The position numbers were made by a program, and so were the translations under genes. DNA of 64,000 bases, taken from the NCBI GenBank assembly GCA_021234155.1, contig JAJEKV010000053.1, positions 2,232,164 through 2,296,163 on the forward strand, read 5' to 3'. This stretch comes from Isoetes taiwanensis (Eukaryota; Streptophyta; Lycopodiopsida; Isoetales; Isoetaceae). The notes under the pieces were generated by a model. The model was given only the letters and a program-made list of their open reading frames with translations, was not told the DNA's origin and did not search any database. This document shows, piece after piece, positions 23,366 to 36,182 of the stretch. Every line of letters begins with the position of its first letter. Position 1 is the stretch's first letter.

Positions 23366-24000
23366 TTACAAATCCCAAAGTGAACATAAATTTGTCAATG
23401 AGAATACAATTATACTAAGCACTTCAGGAATTTTGTTATGAAGTACCTCAAAAGGCTGGCGGACATGGAAGATGGTATTGGTGGCTTTGCATTCGGCAAT
23501 CAAAGTTGGTAGTGGTTTCCCCATCCACCGGAGGATCTTGCCCACAGAATGGACAGCCACTACCATAATCTTTAGCCTTATCAAGGTGCGGAAGTAGTGG
23601 ATCCAAGACAAATAAAGGAAGATGGTCCTTGCAAGGCGAAACCTCTCTAACCTTGGTTCCAAAGACTTTCAATCTTTGTTGTGTGCGCTTCCCCGGTGGC
23701 AGCCATTAAACTCCTCGATTTTTATGCGCTCAAGTTACGATAATAGTTCCTTCACTCAGCCTCGTATCTTGGCATATAGGCCGAATCCGATGCGCGACTT
23801 GGTTTATCCTTAATCATTCCTTTCCATTTTTTAAATCTTTATTCATCTTCTCGATGCGGAACTCAAGTTCTTTGAACCTTCATTTGTAGCACCTGCGGGC
23901 TTTGATCTCAAGTTTGCAACCTTGCCTTACACACTGAATCACTTCGATCTTGTAGAGTTGATCCATTCTCCCAAGTGTCACGTTGAATTCATCTGGAAAG
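23366..24000 (-). pseudogene. Unassigned minus-strand coding region with Cys/His motif
   Basis: The frame 23672-23448 contains VREVSPCKDHLPLFVLDPLL and a Cys/His-rich segment, GCPFCGQDPPVDGE followed by CRMQSHQYHLPCP. The spacing (CxxC ... CxxxxHxxHxxC) suggests zinc binding. Upstream, broken frames to about 24000 read GRMDQLYKIEVIQCV, then a charged, probably coiled stretch RFKELEFRIEKMNKDLK. No family recognised. It may be another E1 gene. Confidence 0.4.
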
Positions 24001-24420
24001 TAATCCAAGGTTAGTACCACATGACACAACAGGCACCACTTTACACACCACAAATTCCATCATGACAAACTTTGCACCACAAATGGCGTCATATTCACCA
24101 CATGTGGTGTGGCATGTGGCACAAAACTGGTGCCATATGCCACACCACATATATTTTCCTAATGCACCCAAGGCACCACATATGGCAATCCATTGCCCCA
24201 AGACCACAAATGGCGTCAAAGACACCACATGTGGTGCAAAATGTGATCCATAGTGGTGCCACATTAGACACCACATGTGGCACCACAATGCAATGCGAAG
24301 GCACCACATCCGGCAGGCATCCACCACCCCATATGTGGCAGATAGCGTGGTGCAATATTTAGCGCAGCAGTTGGCACCACATATGGCAGACAATCCACCA
24401 TTCACAAGTATCACCATATC
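24000..24420. repeat. CACCACATGTGG-rich cluster
   Basis: About twenty CACCACA/CACCACAT(A/G)TGGC motifs in 420 bp, many forming small palindromes (CACCACATGTGGTG). Mirrors the TGTGGTG array near the left end, so the GTGGTG core tends to be inverted between left and right parts of E1. Confidence 0.85.
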
Positions 24421-27260
24421 TAACATCATATATGACACTAAGTATAGAAACATATGGAAGCCAATTCACTATTCAGAAAAGGTACCATGTTTGGTACTAT
24501 ATGTGACACTACATATGCTACAAACTACATTATTAACATATAATTGGCACCATATGACGTCTGTAACACATTTGGAGCTACATACTCATCGTGAACTGAA
24601 ATTATCCACCACAACTTCGAAAACTAGCGGCAAAGACAAATTTCCTACACATAACTTACAACACACCCAAATGAAGAAGTAAGTGGTGTACCTGATTGTT
24701 CAAGCTTGCTAGACCTTGCTGGAAAATAATAGTTCCAATATTAAATTGCATCATATGGTGGTTCCAGAAGAAGAGGGTTGAAAAGTACCTATTTTTTCAG
24801 TGATTTTCCCCGAGATTCTTCTTACAGCTTGAGGAGGCTTGAATTGTGGCCTAGTCATTTAAAGAGAGGAAGCTTCATCTGTGGCATGTTGCTCTGCTTC
24901 CTCACTATTTGAAATGCTTGCATTCTTCCTCTTACGTTGGGACGGAGAGGCTTCAGACTCTTTTAAGCACGAATTCATTAATTAGATAAAAAAGCGGGAT
25001 TTTGAGAATTTTGAATACAACTCTCCGGGTCCACCACAAGCAAAAAGTGGTTCACTTCAATTTGAAATTGTCCCGCCCAACATGGGCGGGAATAGAGAAT
25101 TAGGTGCATAATAATTATCCAATTTCATTTAATTTAAATTTGAGTGCGGGTAGTGGTCGCGAGCGACCATGCTGACTTCCTCTTCTTCCGGATTTTCTCT
25201 TCCGTTTCCTTCTCATTCCAGCCATTGCAGGATCTCGTCGCCATAACCAAGGATTTCTTCCTTCTCTTCCAGCCATTGCAGGATCTCGTCACCATAGCCA
25301 AGGATTTCTTACAGGGCTTCCGTATCTCCAAAGTTTTTTGCAGCAGGGCTTTTATTACAGGGTTTGAATCTCAAAATTTCTGCGTGACCATAAAAGAAAG
25401 GTAAGATCTTAGGGCTTTTATTACGAACTTCCGATCTCCAAGTTTTATGTAGCGGCCATAGCGAGGGCTCGAGTTATAGGGCTTACGGATCTCAATCTTG
25501 ATATCTATCCTTGTTTTCTTGTTTCTACATTTTTACCGAGGCAAATCGGTTGCCTTTAGCATCTTGAAGCGAACTCTCAAATCTGTGATAAGAAGCCTTC
25601 AAATACCAGTGCGCTATCCGCTTGCCACTCCATGGGTTAATCACAACAAACTCTGTAATCTCAATAAAATTTCTATAGCCAAGGTATTCCACGGACCCGG
25701 AGAAATAGCAAAGATTATCCCTTCTTTAGTCTCCGGTTACGTAAAATCATTACGTAAAATCATTACGCTTAGCATTTGGGGCATTAGTAAAAAAAATCAT
25801 TCTCAGAAAATCATTACGCCAAGCATTTGGGCTGGACTTGTTTACATCTTTGCATATCTAGCTTTTATACACCTACACCGATGTGTGGACTAGAGAAGAT
25901 TAAAGGCGTTCTATAGCAAAATATCGAGAAAACATCGAGAGAAACAGGGAGGTTTTCTCACTCAATTACCGGTAAGTTCTCATAATCCATTTGTCTTTTA
26001 AGCTATGTAGATGATTCTTACCATCGATTGCAAGCTTATCATCGTCTGAGAATCAAGCAAGCTCTAATTTATGGAAGGTTAATGGTCCATGAAATCGCCA
26101 TGGCGATTTGGATGAACACAACCCGAGGGGACCGACTATATTCTTGCTCAAGCAAATCGCTGTTGCGATTGTTTTGAGCCGAAAAAAATTGTTATTTAAT
26201 GTTTTTTTCAATATTGGATAAACAAAATTGCATTTAAGATGTATAAAATAAAATTGTTATATTGTCTTTGGGTGTCTAATATGCACCCATTTCTTGTTCT
26301 AAAAGATGCATAATGGCGATCTTTTCAAACCATCATGTGCAATATCTACGTCAATTACAATACCATATGCCTTAAAAATTAAATATATTTGTATTCCAAG
26401 TGCAAAATGCTTTCATGACCCTGATTTGTCCAACCTTTTTTTTCTTGTGTTTGGGCCACCAACGAGGTCCTCGTGAAAGGTATTTTTTGCGATTTATATG
26501 GCCTTTTGCAACCTATTTCAAGCTAAACGAGAATTCCAAATTTCTCAATATAATGAATTCGTGCTTTTTTTCTCTTAACTGTTGCCAGAAACTCAACCAG
26601 TTCTTTTCCTTTTGTGTGAAGGTAATACGCAACAGCCATAGTCTGTGAGGCCATGCCTCCCGGGCACACTTCACCTTTTGTGATTTTTTTTGTAAAGGCA
26701 CATATATTCATTATACCTCTCCTTGCTTTCAGATTCTTCAACCTGCATGATGAAACAAAACAATATTCTAAACAAGCCCGATAATCATGGGCATCCCGAA
26801 TCTAGAATGCAACCCACACAAGTGGATTTTCCTAATACTTTTCGGTCCCCAAACGGACTTCGATTTCTTCTTGTGTGGCGTAATGCTTTTCTTGCACATA
26901 CATTTCCTTGTAGGTGTATCCGTGGCATTCAAGTCGGTATGATCGAGCCATTTAAATTGATCGATCTTCTTGCCAAAATCGAAATGGTCTTCTTGGGATT
27001 AAGGGAGCGTGTCGAGTTTTGAGGGAAAATGAAAATTCAGAATCGAAATGGTCTTCTTGGGATTAAGGGGAGCGTGTCCGTAGTTTTTGAGGGAAAATGA
27101 TGGTATGCGTTCTTGAATAAGCCTGAATAAGACTGAAAGGACAAAATTTTGAATAAGTAATCATGTGTATTTTTGAAAAAATAACTGCCTCTCCCACTAC
27201 AAATTCGGTAGTTCCCACCACACTTAGCACCCAAAAATGTGGTGCTAAAATGCACGTTTT
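24421..27260. other. Right arm of E1 without recognised gene
   Basis: Holds a 51-bp tandem duplication (25216-25266 and 25267-25315), an 18-bp perfect palindrome around CCATGG (26092-26109), a tandem duplication of about 60 bp near 26978-27100 (TCGAAATGGTCTTCTTGGGA) and a minus-strand frame 26741-26523 (FTKKITKGEVCPGGMASQTM). A plus frame 25498-25893 shows no domain. CCCACCACACTTAGCACC near the right end repeats the GTGGTG theme. Confidence 0.4.
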
Positions 27261-27286
27261 TGTTCCACTACAACATGCTTTCACCC
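27261..27286 (-). repeat. E1 right terminal inverted repeat
   Basis: Perfect 26-bp inverted copy of the left terminus, ending CTTTCACCC, followed by AGAT (27287-27290). Confidence 0.92.
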
Positions 27287-28284
27287 AGATACCTTATGAG
27301 AGATCAGAGCATTTCCATGCATATCAAATGGCAAACATGGACTGGTAGGTGTTCTAGGAATTTGATCTTTATGTGGGCCAGCCCAATTTTCCCCAAGATT
27401 AAGTCCTTTATGTGGCAATTATGACATAGAGCCTTGGTGACGAACCAAAAGCGTCAAAGGCTGCAGATGGCCGAGTCTGATGTATGCCCCAGGTGTTTGA
27501 GGCAGAGGGAGGATGAAAATCACCTTTTTAGGACCTGCATGTGGTCTGAATGGGTGCTCGATCTGGCTTCAAATTTATTTGGTTATGACCTCCTTTCTAT
27601 GAGCTCTCTGGACTTCTTTATGCCGGAGAACCCAAATGATTGGAGGATCTATATCCCGTTGTGGAGGATTTAGAAGGGCGTAATAACTTCATTTTTTATT
27701 TTGAAATTGCGCATCCGGAAGCTGTGATCAAGCAGATTAACTATGATATCAATTGGATCACTGTTGCAGCTTAAAATGTACTTATTGTTAATCTTTGGGT
27801 TTCAAGAATTATCTTCGTGTTGGTGCGGAAAATCAAGTGGAAGCGAATCAATCTCAGCACCAACCAGGAATGGCTTAAGGTGTTCGGCCCCCCAAATATC
27901 TATGGGCACAATGAACCTTGTCTGTGCAATTGTTGTTGTGATCAGAATCCGGATGTCAGAAGAGCTCTACTGTGCGGGGCCGAAGATAATAAAGGGAGAT
28001 TCAATATGGCGGCATTCACACTGTGCATCTTACGCATCCTTACTATTATGGTCGTGGGAGAGGTCGAAAGATTAAAAATCTTAACCTCGAGATCCCACTT
28101 CTAGTTTGGCAGCTCATATGGGACTCACTCTCACGAATTTCATGCTCTGCTTCTTTGCGATCATCGAATGGTGATAACAACTTTTTTACTTATCTCCCTT
28201 TTATGAATGGATTATACTTCTCTGTAAAAAAGTAATTTTTGTAATCTTATTTATACATATAAATATATATATCGGCCTTCAATC
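27287..28284 (+). mobile_element. LINE B, 3' half
   Basis: The LINE B frame continues from the E1 junction: YLMRDQSISMHIKWQTWTG, then IFPKIKSFMWQL, and after a stop the zinc-finger reverse-transcriptase-associated block CPRCLRQREDENHLFRTCMW (27488-27550; C..C...H....C). Later sequence reads KIKWKRINLSTNQEWLKVFG near 27825-27890. This matches the C-terminus expected after TVRTAYR at 10252. The 3' untranslated part ends at the microsatellite starting at 28285. Confidence 0.88.
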
Positions 28285-30671
<2,387 letters not shown>

Positions 30672-32403
30672 ATGGAATTCGAAGTGTTTATGCTGCTCCT
30701 ATTTCTTCCAAGGATTACGTCCTCCAAGCTTGGATGTGGAGGGCATTGCCTTAACAAAACAACCGATTGCCTTGATGGATTAGCCTGCAGAAACAAAACC
30801 TGCACAGATGATCCAGCCCTAGGCACAGGGGCAGCGATATGCTATGCCAGCAACGGCGGCAGGGGATACCAAGGATGTGGAGCTCTCTGTTACAACGACG
30901 AAGATTGTATTGGAAAATTGGTCTGCCTGAATCGGCTATGTGATGACGATCCAAGTCTAGAAACCAACATTTGCACTCTTCTAGATTTGCCGCCAGTTAG
31001 TGGCCCAATTCCTGGCGCAAATATAAATCCAGGATGTGGAGCAAACTGCGAGGGCATTTATGGCTATTGCATTACTTCCCTGGCCTGCGTGAACGGGACA
31101 TGCACAGATCAACCAGGAGCAGAAACCCACATATGTTCTCCCAAAAAAAATCATTCTGCCATCATCGGAGGTGTGCTAGGCTCTGTTCTTGGTTCTGTAG
31201 TAATTTTAGGGTTTTTGGTATGGTGGTATTATGATACATATGGCCTTTTTGGTGATGGTAAGTTGCGGGTGAGAAGATACAGGCTTGCAGAAGTTAGACA
31301 GATGACTGCAGATTTTAGTGAGAGGAATGTGATCGGACAAGGAGGTTTCGGCACTGTCTATGTGGGATATCCTAAAAAAGGCAGTGCCATGGCTGTGAAA
31401 CGTGAAAGAAAAGATGTTAGAATTTCTTCCAAGGTTTTCCTTGAAGAGGTTGCAATTTTGGAGAGAATTCATCACAAACATATTGTTGATTTCAAAGGCT
31501 TCTGTGACGAAAAAGGCAAGTTCCAGTCTTAGATTTATATACTAGCAAACAAAACTTGATCTTTTCTTGACTCTAGAAAATATGATGTTGTTCTAGTTTT
31601 AAATTGTATAAAACCTATGTTTCTTACTCAGTTCATGTGTGCAAACAGGGGAACATATGCTGCTGTTTGAGTTTATGTCAAAGGGAAATCTTAGACAGGT
31701 GCTTCACGAGGCAAAGGACATGGTACTAACATGGCAGATGAGAGTGAAAATAGCATACCATGTGGCCTGTGGTTTGGATTATCTTCACCATGGAGCAGAT
31801 CCTTCAATTATTCACCTGGATGTGAAGCCTGAGAATGTTTTGCTAGATGCAGAATATACAGCCAAGGTTTCAGATTTTGGCATATCAAAAACAGGGCGTC
31901 CTGGGGATACAACCTTCAGAACCACAGATGTAAGCTGCCTTGGAGGATCAAGAGGATACATGGATCCTTCATTAAGTGTGGATTATACCCTTTCTACCAA
32001 GAATGATGTGTACAGTTTTGGAGTTTTAGTATTAGAGATTATTTCTGGCCAGAGGGCCATGAGGATCTACCAGACAGATTCGGCAGTTTCTTCTTCGTCT
32101 CGCCATAGCTCTGATGTTGAAGACATATTGCTGGTTAATTGGGTGAGGAGAAAATTTGAGGAGGAGAAACAGGAATTAAAGCTTTTGCTTGATCCTGCCT
32201 TGCAAGGCTGTTATGATGAGGATGAGTTTATGACATTGTTTCACCTTGGCTTAGCATGTACTCAGCAGAACAGAGAAGATAGACCTAACATGGCTCTGGT
32301 AAAAAAGAGCATGGAAGACAAGTTATTCAGGAGCTTAATGCCAGAGTCTTCTGTTGAAGCTTTCACAAGTCAGGAATCTGCTTTACTCGATGCTTATCCA
32401 TAA
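30672..32403 (+). CDS. Receptor-like kinase with three-repeat Cys-rich ectodomain
   Basis: Two exons (30672-31515 and 31649-32403) encode about 532 aa. MEFEVFMLLLFLPRI is a signal peptide; its Met is the one that puts a hydrophobic leader before the ectodomain, although the frame is open upstream. Residues about 20-150 form three Cys repeats, each C-x3-C-x5/6-C-x5-C-x4-C-x10/12-C (for example GCGANCEGIYGYCITSLACV). A transmembrane helix follows near residues 170-195 (IIGGVLGSVLGSVVILGFLV). The kinase has GQGGFGTV, AVKRERK, HLDVKPENVLLD (HLD in place of HRD, so non-RD type), DFG and GYMDPS. The intron has a GC donor. The protein should act at the plasma membrane as a Ser/Thr receptor kinase; the ligand is unknown. 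No disruption is seen. Confidence 0.88.
31516..31648 (+). other. GC-AG intron in the receptor kinase gene
   Basis: The only junction that keeps the kinase reading frame (DEKG/EHMLLFEF) uses donor AAAAG|GCAAGT and acceptor AAACAG|GG. AG|GCAAGT is the consensus of the known GC-AG intron minority class. The nearest GT donor shifts the frame. Confidence 0.8.
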
Positions 32404-33926
32404 GTCATAATAAGTCAAAGGGACCCTCGCTACACCACCTACACCACCATTGAAGTCTACATAAAGTTAGGTTCTAGATGGGTTATTGTTCATCTTTTGT
32501 TCCCGGTCATTGATTTGCAGAATCTTATCTCCCTTGTGCCAGATAAGGGCCACGAATTTCTTCTATGAAACCCCAATGAAAGTTCCAATGGTGAAATGAA
32601 ATTAAGAAAATCCAATGGTTCCAAACATGTATCAGATTATTCTATGGTGCAACGAATAGCAATCAAATACAATGGTTTAAAACTCATATTGAGCACAATG
32701 CTCTAGCAAAACATCACCAAATGCTAGCAATGCTGAGCATGAAGTAGCTTGCACTACCATGTGAAAATGAAGGAATTGAAGAGAAGAATGCTTGCATGCA
32801 AAGGAAAGCAAGCTAAGACTCCAAGGACAGAAATGGAACTAGCGGAAATGCAGGGTTGGGGTGAAGTTTAGGGTGTTATAGGGCAAGGTGTGGTGGGGAT
32901 GTGTATATAATTCTAGTTTGAGGAATAGATAGAAGGGAGAAAGTTTTCACACAATTACACCATTTAGTCTTTAGGGATGTGTATATAATTCTAGTTTGAG
33001 GAATAGATAGAAGGGAGAAAGTTTTCACACAATTACACCATTTAGTCTTTCTTTATTTAATGTTAATCCCATCGATCCGAGCCATCGGATCGCCATTCTG
33101 GGAAAGGACGAGCGCCTATATTAGGCCATTGTCGTTTTCCGCCTGGTTATCGGCGTCTTCCCGGCGTTGCCGGGCTTTAGTAACTATTTGTCAAGAAATA
33201 GGATATAGATGTCGTCATGTAATTAAATATTTGAAACGATATTTACATGCCTTAGCAATGTCGACGATTGTAGGAAGAGGCCAATGTTGCCTCGTTTGAA
33301 TATTACTACCTACATTATCGGAGCTTGAATTGAAACTAAATTGCCTTTGGCTAGATGTCAACAGGCTAGTATATGTCAATAGGCTAGCATATTATTGCAT
33401 GGTGTCATCGAACACTTATTGAACACCTAGCTAAAAGCTTTCACCTACAACTTAAAGTTGAAAATGGAAAAATGAAAACAATAAGACAGATATGGATGAA
33501 GACATGAAAGCACAAATAGCCAAACTACACGATGCATCGTCCAAGATAATTTGCACAAAAAAAAAACCACGTGCTATTAAACATGCTAAACAAACATGTG
33601 TAGTTATTTTAAATTTGAGTATGTAAGAGCAAATTACCTAGATATTACCTAGATAATGAATCTGTTCACTTGTATCGTAGATGTAAACTAACATACGGGA
33701 AGGATTTAACTTCCGACTCAATAAATGACATAGTGAGCGTTTTGCTCATCAGTATTTGTGGTAATTCAATCCAACTTGCATTGGAAAGCAATTGCTTGTC
33801 ATCACCTTCAAGCATTGAGATCTTTGTAATAAGATGCAATAAAAAGAAACAGCTTTATAAAACAAACAAAGAAAATACATCTACTTTCCTTCTTGTTGAA
33901 AAGTTATATGACCACATGACGGAATG
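32404..33926. other. 3' region of the receptor kinase; 78-bp duplication
   Basis: Contains the presumed 3' UTR and a perfect or near-perfect 78-bp tandem duplication (32896-32973 and 32974-33051). The frame 33060-33299 has no recognised domain. Otherwise AT-rich. Confidence 0.5.
32896..33051. repeat. 78-bp tandem duplication
   Basis: Two copies of the unit starting GGGATGTGTATATAATTCTA lie directly head to tail. Confidence 0.95.

Positions 33927-33992
<66 letters not shown>
33927..33992. repeat. (GATA)n microsatellite
   Basis: About 16 uninterrupted GATA units. Same family of repeat as the (CTAT)n tract that E2 entered. Confidence 0.97.
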
Positions 33993-34574
33993 TATTTTTA
34001 CGTCATGCCACATTGGCAGCATCCATGAGGACATATGACGGACCCCCAGAAGCTTGAACACAAGATCTCTTAATTGCGGACACAAGACCCCTGATACGTA
34101 AATAGCTGATATCCTCGTAGTTATAAGCACTAAAGCATAATTTTGATGGATATAGCTCCTAACATCTATCCGCCGTTATTCTTCTACGATGATGGCGCCC
34201 CAATGTACTCTATGTTGTTGATATAATTGGCAAGGACTTTGGGGAGGAAATGAAAAAGCTGTAGAAATATGTTAATGCATAGAAACTAAGCTAACCGCTG
34301 CCAGTCAAAATTGCAAGATCTTGCAAATAGTTTTGTGATTATGGCATTGATTTTGAGATGGAGGAGATTAGTCTACATCTGTGCAACAATCTCTCTGCAA
34401 CAACAATAGAAAACAAACAAATAGTGGCATGAACAAAATAATTGCATTAGTTGAGAACATGGAATGTTCGATCACGCAATGCTTGAATACATGCGAGATA
34501 ATTAAAACGTGGAATCTTGTGAGCACAAAAAACAATTTCCCATCAATCAGATAGACGTAAAGATATGTTCTCCA
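33993..34574. other. Unassigned stretch, possibly intronic SPS-derived
   Basis: No exon recognised. It lies on the 3' side of the sucrose-phosphate synthase pseudogene and may contain decayed introns of it. Confidence 0.3.
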
Positions 34575-34651
34575 GTCCACGAACCTTCTAGTGACTCATC
34601 AAGCATACTTCCATCACTGTTATTGTGCCAGTGGGGCTGTCTTGCCGGACA

Positions 34652-34656
34652 GCTAG
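34652..34656. repeat. Target duplication GCTAG, left copy (solo LTR)
   Basis: GCTAG flanks the LTR on both sides (34652-34656 and 35874-35878), a typical 5-bp duplication of LTR retrotransposons. Confidence 0.93.
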
Positions 34657-35873
34657 TGTGACATCCCACGTATTTATACGGTATGCGTATAAATATACTG
34701 ACACGTCACGAAGTAGGGATACGCCACCATGGGGTATGTTAACCTAGGGGGTTGACCTAAAAGGGATTAATTTAGCTATGCTAAATTAACAAAGGGGTTG
34801 ATTAAAGGATAATTACCTATAATTAAGGAAGCATTATCTAATTAACTCAATTAAGTTAATTAAGTTAGGATAATTGATTAATTAGGAAGGTGCCACCTGG
34901 CCAAATTCGATTGGCCAGTAGGAGAATTCCAACTTGGGGCACCAAATTGGATCCCTATCCCATTTGGACCCCAAATCGAACCAAGAGGAAGAGCTGCTGA
35001 GCGCCCAGGTTGATTGAAGATGGAGGTGCCACATGATAATGGATCTAGCAGGAATTCAGGTTAGTGGATAGACTCCTGAGACTCCTACAGTGGGCTAGGC
35101 CTGATAGTCGGTCACGTAGAGGGCCGAGTATGGGTCTGACACTCCCTAGGTGCAGAGATGTGACCCGTATGGGGCATCCTGTACTTTGATGATAAAGTTA
35201 GGGGAGTAAGTCGGGTACGGATGCGGGGGTCACTGATGCGGCACGTATCCTCTAGCTCACCCATGGAACCGTTGCGATCCTGGAAGGGGACACTTCCCCG
35301 ACCTGCCTCATCGGACCAGGGAGATGTAACCTGGAGTATGCTGGAAGGGTGGTATTGAGTCTGCGTCTCCGGAAGGCTATAGTGATGCCATAGCATGATT
35401 CGACTCATCTGCAAAGTGTGCACAGGAGGGGCGGATGGAGTGGACAACCCTAGCCAATGTTCTATGCCGATAGCGCCATGCGGGATTCGTCTGTTGATCT
35501 CTTGAGCCTTAGCCGGTCGGTCGATCCTCACCGAGTCCGAGCGAGGGTAGAACCATGGATTTGGGGGTGTTTTTCTCTAGCACTAAATGCATCTTCTCTG
35601 TTATTGTCAGTTGTATGGACGTGCCACCCTTCGTGGTGGTTATTTATGATATGATTATGCTGTATACTAACCATGTATGCATGCTTCCGCGACATAGGAG
35701 CCCCATTGAAGGCGTGGGCCGAATGACACCTCTGTGTCCTTCACCCGGGCATCTTTCTATAGATGGTCCGGGTTAGGCGGAGGGCCTTGCTCATGGCGAA
35801 GTTGGTTTGCCATGGGAGGGAAAGTCCCAATATGTATACGTCAAAGTGCCGTATATATGTTAAGGGCGTCACA
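34657..35873. mobile_element. Solo LTR, gypsy-like, 1217 bp
   Basis: Begins TGTGACATCCC and ends GGGCGTCACA, giving the TG...CA termini within a 6-bp inverted repeat TGTGAC/GTCACA. A 5-bp target duplication GCTAG flanks it. No internal domain is present, so it is a product of LTR-LTR recombination. The TGTGACA(N)CCC start is common in plant Ty3/gypsy LTRs; superfamily assignment rests on that alone. It sits inside a coding block of the SPS pseudogene. Confidence 0.93.
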
Positions 35874-36182
35874 GCTAGACAACTTCAAAAGATAAGACTT
35901 GCAATTTTCTAGCCACGAGAAAAGGTGAATATTTTGTCACCCATTTCTTCACTTCTCTAACCACTGATTCCTGTCAGATAAAAGCTTGACCAAAGCAACT
36001 GCTACGTCCTTCAGGTCATGCGGGTCTATCAGTAATCCATTCCTCAATGTCTACAACAAATAGAAACTATGGTAAGCTTCACCATATCTACCTCAATCAA
36101 TGTTAACCCAAAAGGCTCCACCAATGTTGGATAAGTAAAAATGCCAAAACACGATATGTCGAAACCGCATGATTCACCAGGG

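Larger units (their letters stand above)
10257..27286 (+). mobile_element. E1: 17.0-kb TIR DNA transposon of unassigned superfamily
   Basis: The element is delimited by a 26-bp perfect terminal inverted repeat (10257-10282 and 27261-27286; it starts GGGTGAAAGCATGTTGTAGT) and a 4-bp target duplication AGAT. It splits the LINE B ORF2 cleanly, giving an unambiguous empty-site reconstruction. Inside are a DDE-like gene on plus (10373-13860), unassigned coding-like sequence (14128-15900), minus-strand coding-like sequences at 16.6-18.5, 19.7-20.6 and 23.4-24.0 kb, an FCP1/SCP-like phosphatase pseudogene on minus (20693-21240), and several clusters of GTGGTG/CACCAC repeats. E2 shares the termini and both recognisable genes. 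From memory the usual plant superfamilies give 8 (hAT), 3 (CACTA, PIF/Harbinger), about 9 (Mutator) or 2 (Tc1/mariner) bp, so 4 bp plus these genes does not fit them. Confidence 0.88.
34575..36172 (-). pseudogene. Sucrose-phosphate synthase pseudogene fragment, split by solo LTR
   Basis: On minus, 36170-36092 reads CFGIFTYPTLVEPFGLTLIE, the conserved glycosyltransferase (GT-B) C-domain block of plant sucrose-phosphate synthase (FINPALVEPFGLTLIE). After 41 bp, where the family has about 22 more residues, 36050-35874 reads LRNGLLIDPHDLKDVAVALV and QNIHLFSWLENCKSYLLK. The frame continues beyond the solo LTR at 34651-34575 as SCPARQPHWHNNSDGSMLDE (family SCRPRQPQW). The intact enzyme makes sucrose-6-phosphate from UDP-glucose and fructose-6-phosphate. 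Two in-frame TGA codons before QNIHLF, the internal deletion and the LTR make this a pseudogene. Upstream it abuts branching-enzyme sequence. Confidence 0.85.

Noticed and set aside
24062-24453. Overlapping frames on both strands rich in Cys, His and Met
   Set aside because: By-products of the CACCACATGTGG repeat cluster.
10257-27286. E1 as a Maverick/Polinton or Helitron
   Set aside because: No DNA polymerase B, retroviral-type integrase or Rep/helicase was seen, and the duplication is 4 bp with short TIRs; Helitrons make no duplication.
10255-27288. 2-bp (GA) target duplication with TGGGTG...CACCCA ends for E1
   Set aside because: Possible for E1 alone, but the E2 right end is CACCC followed by CTAT, which does not extend the terminus by A.
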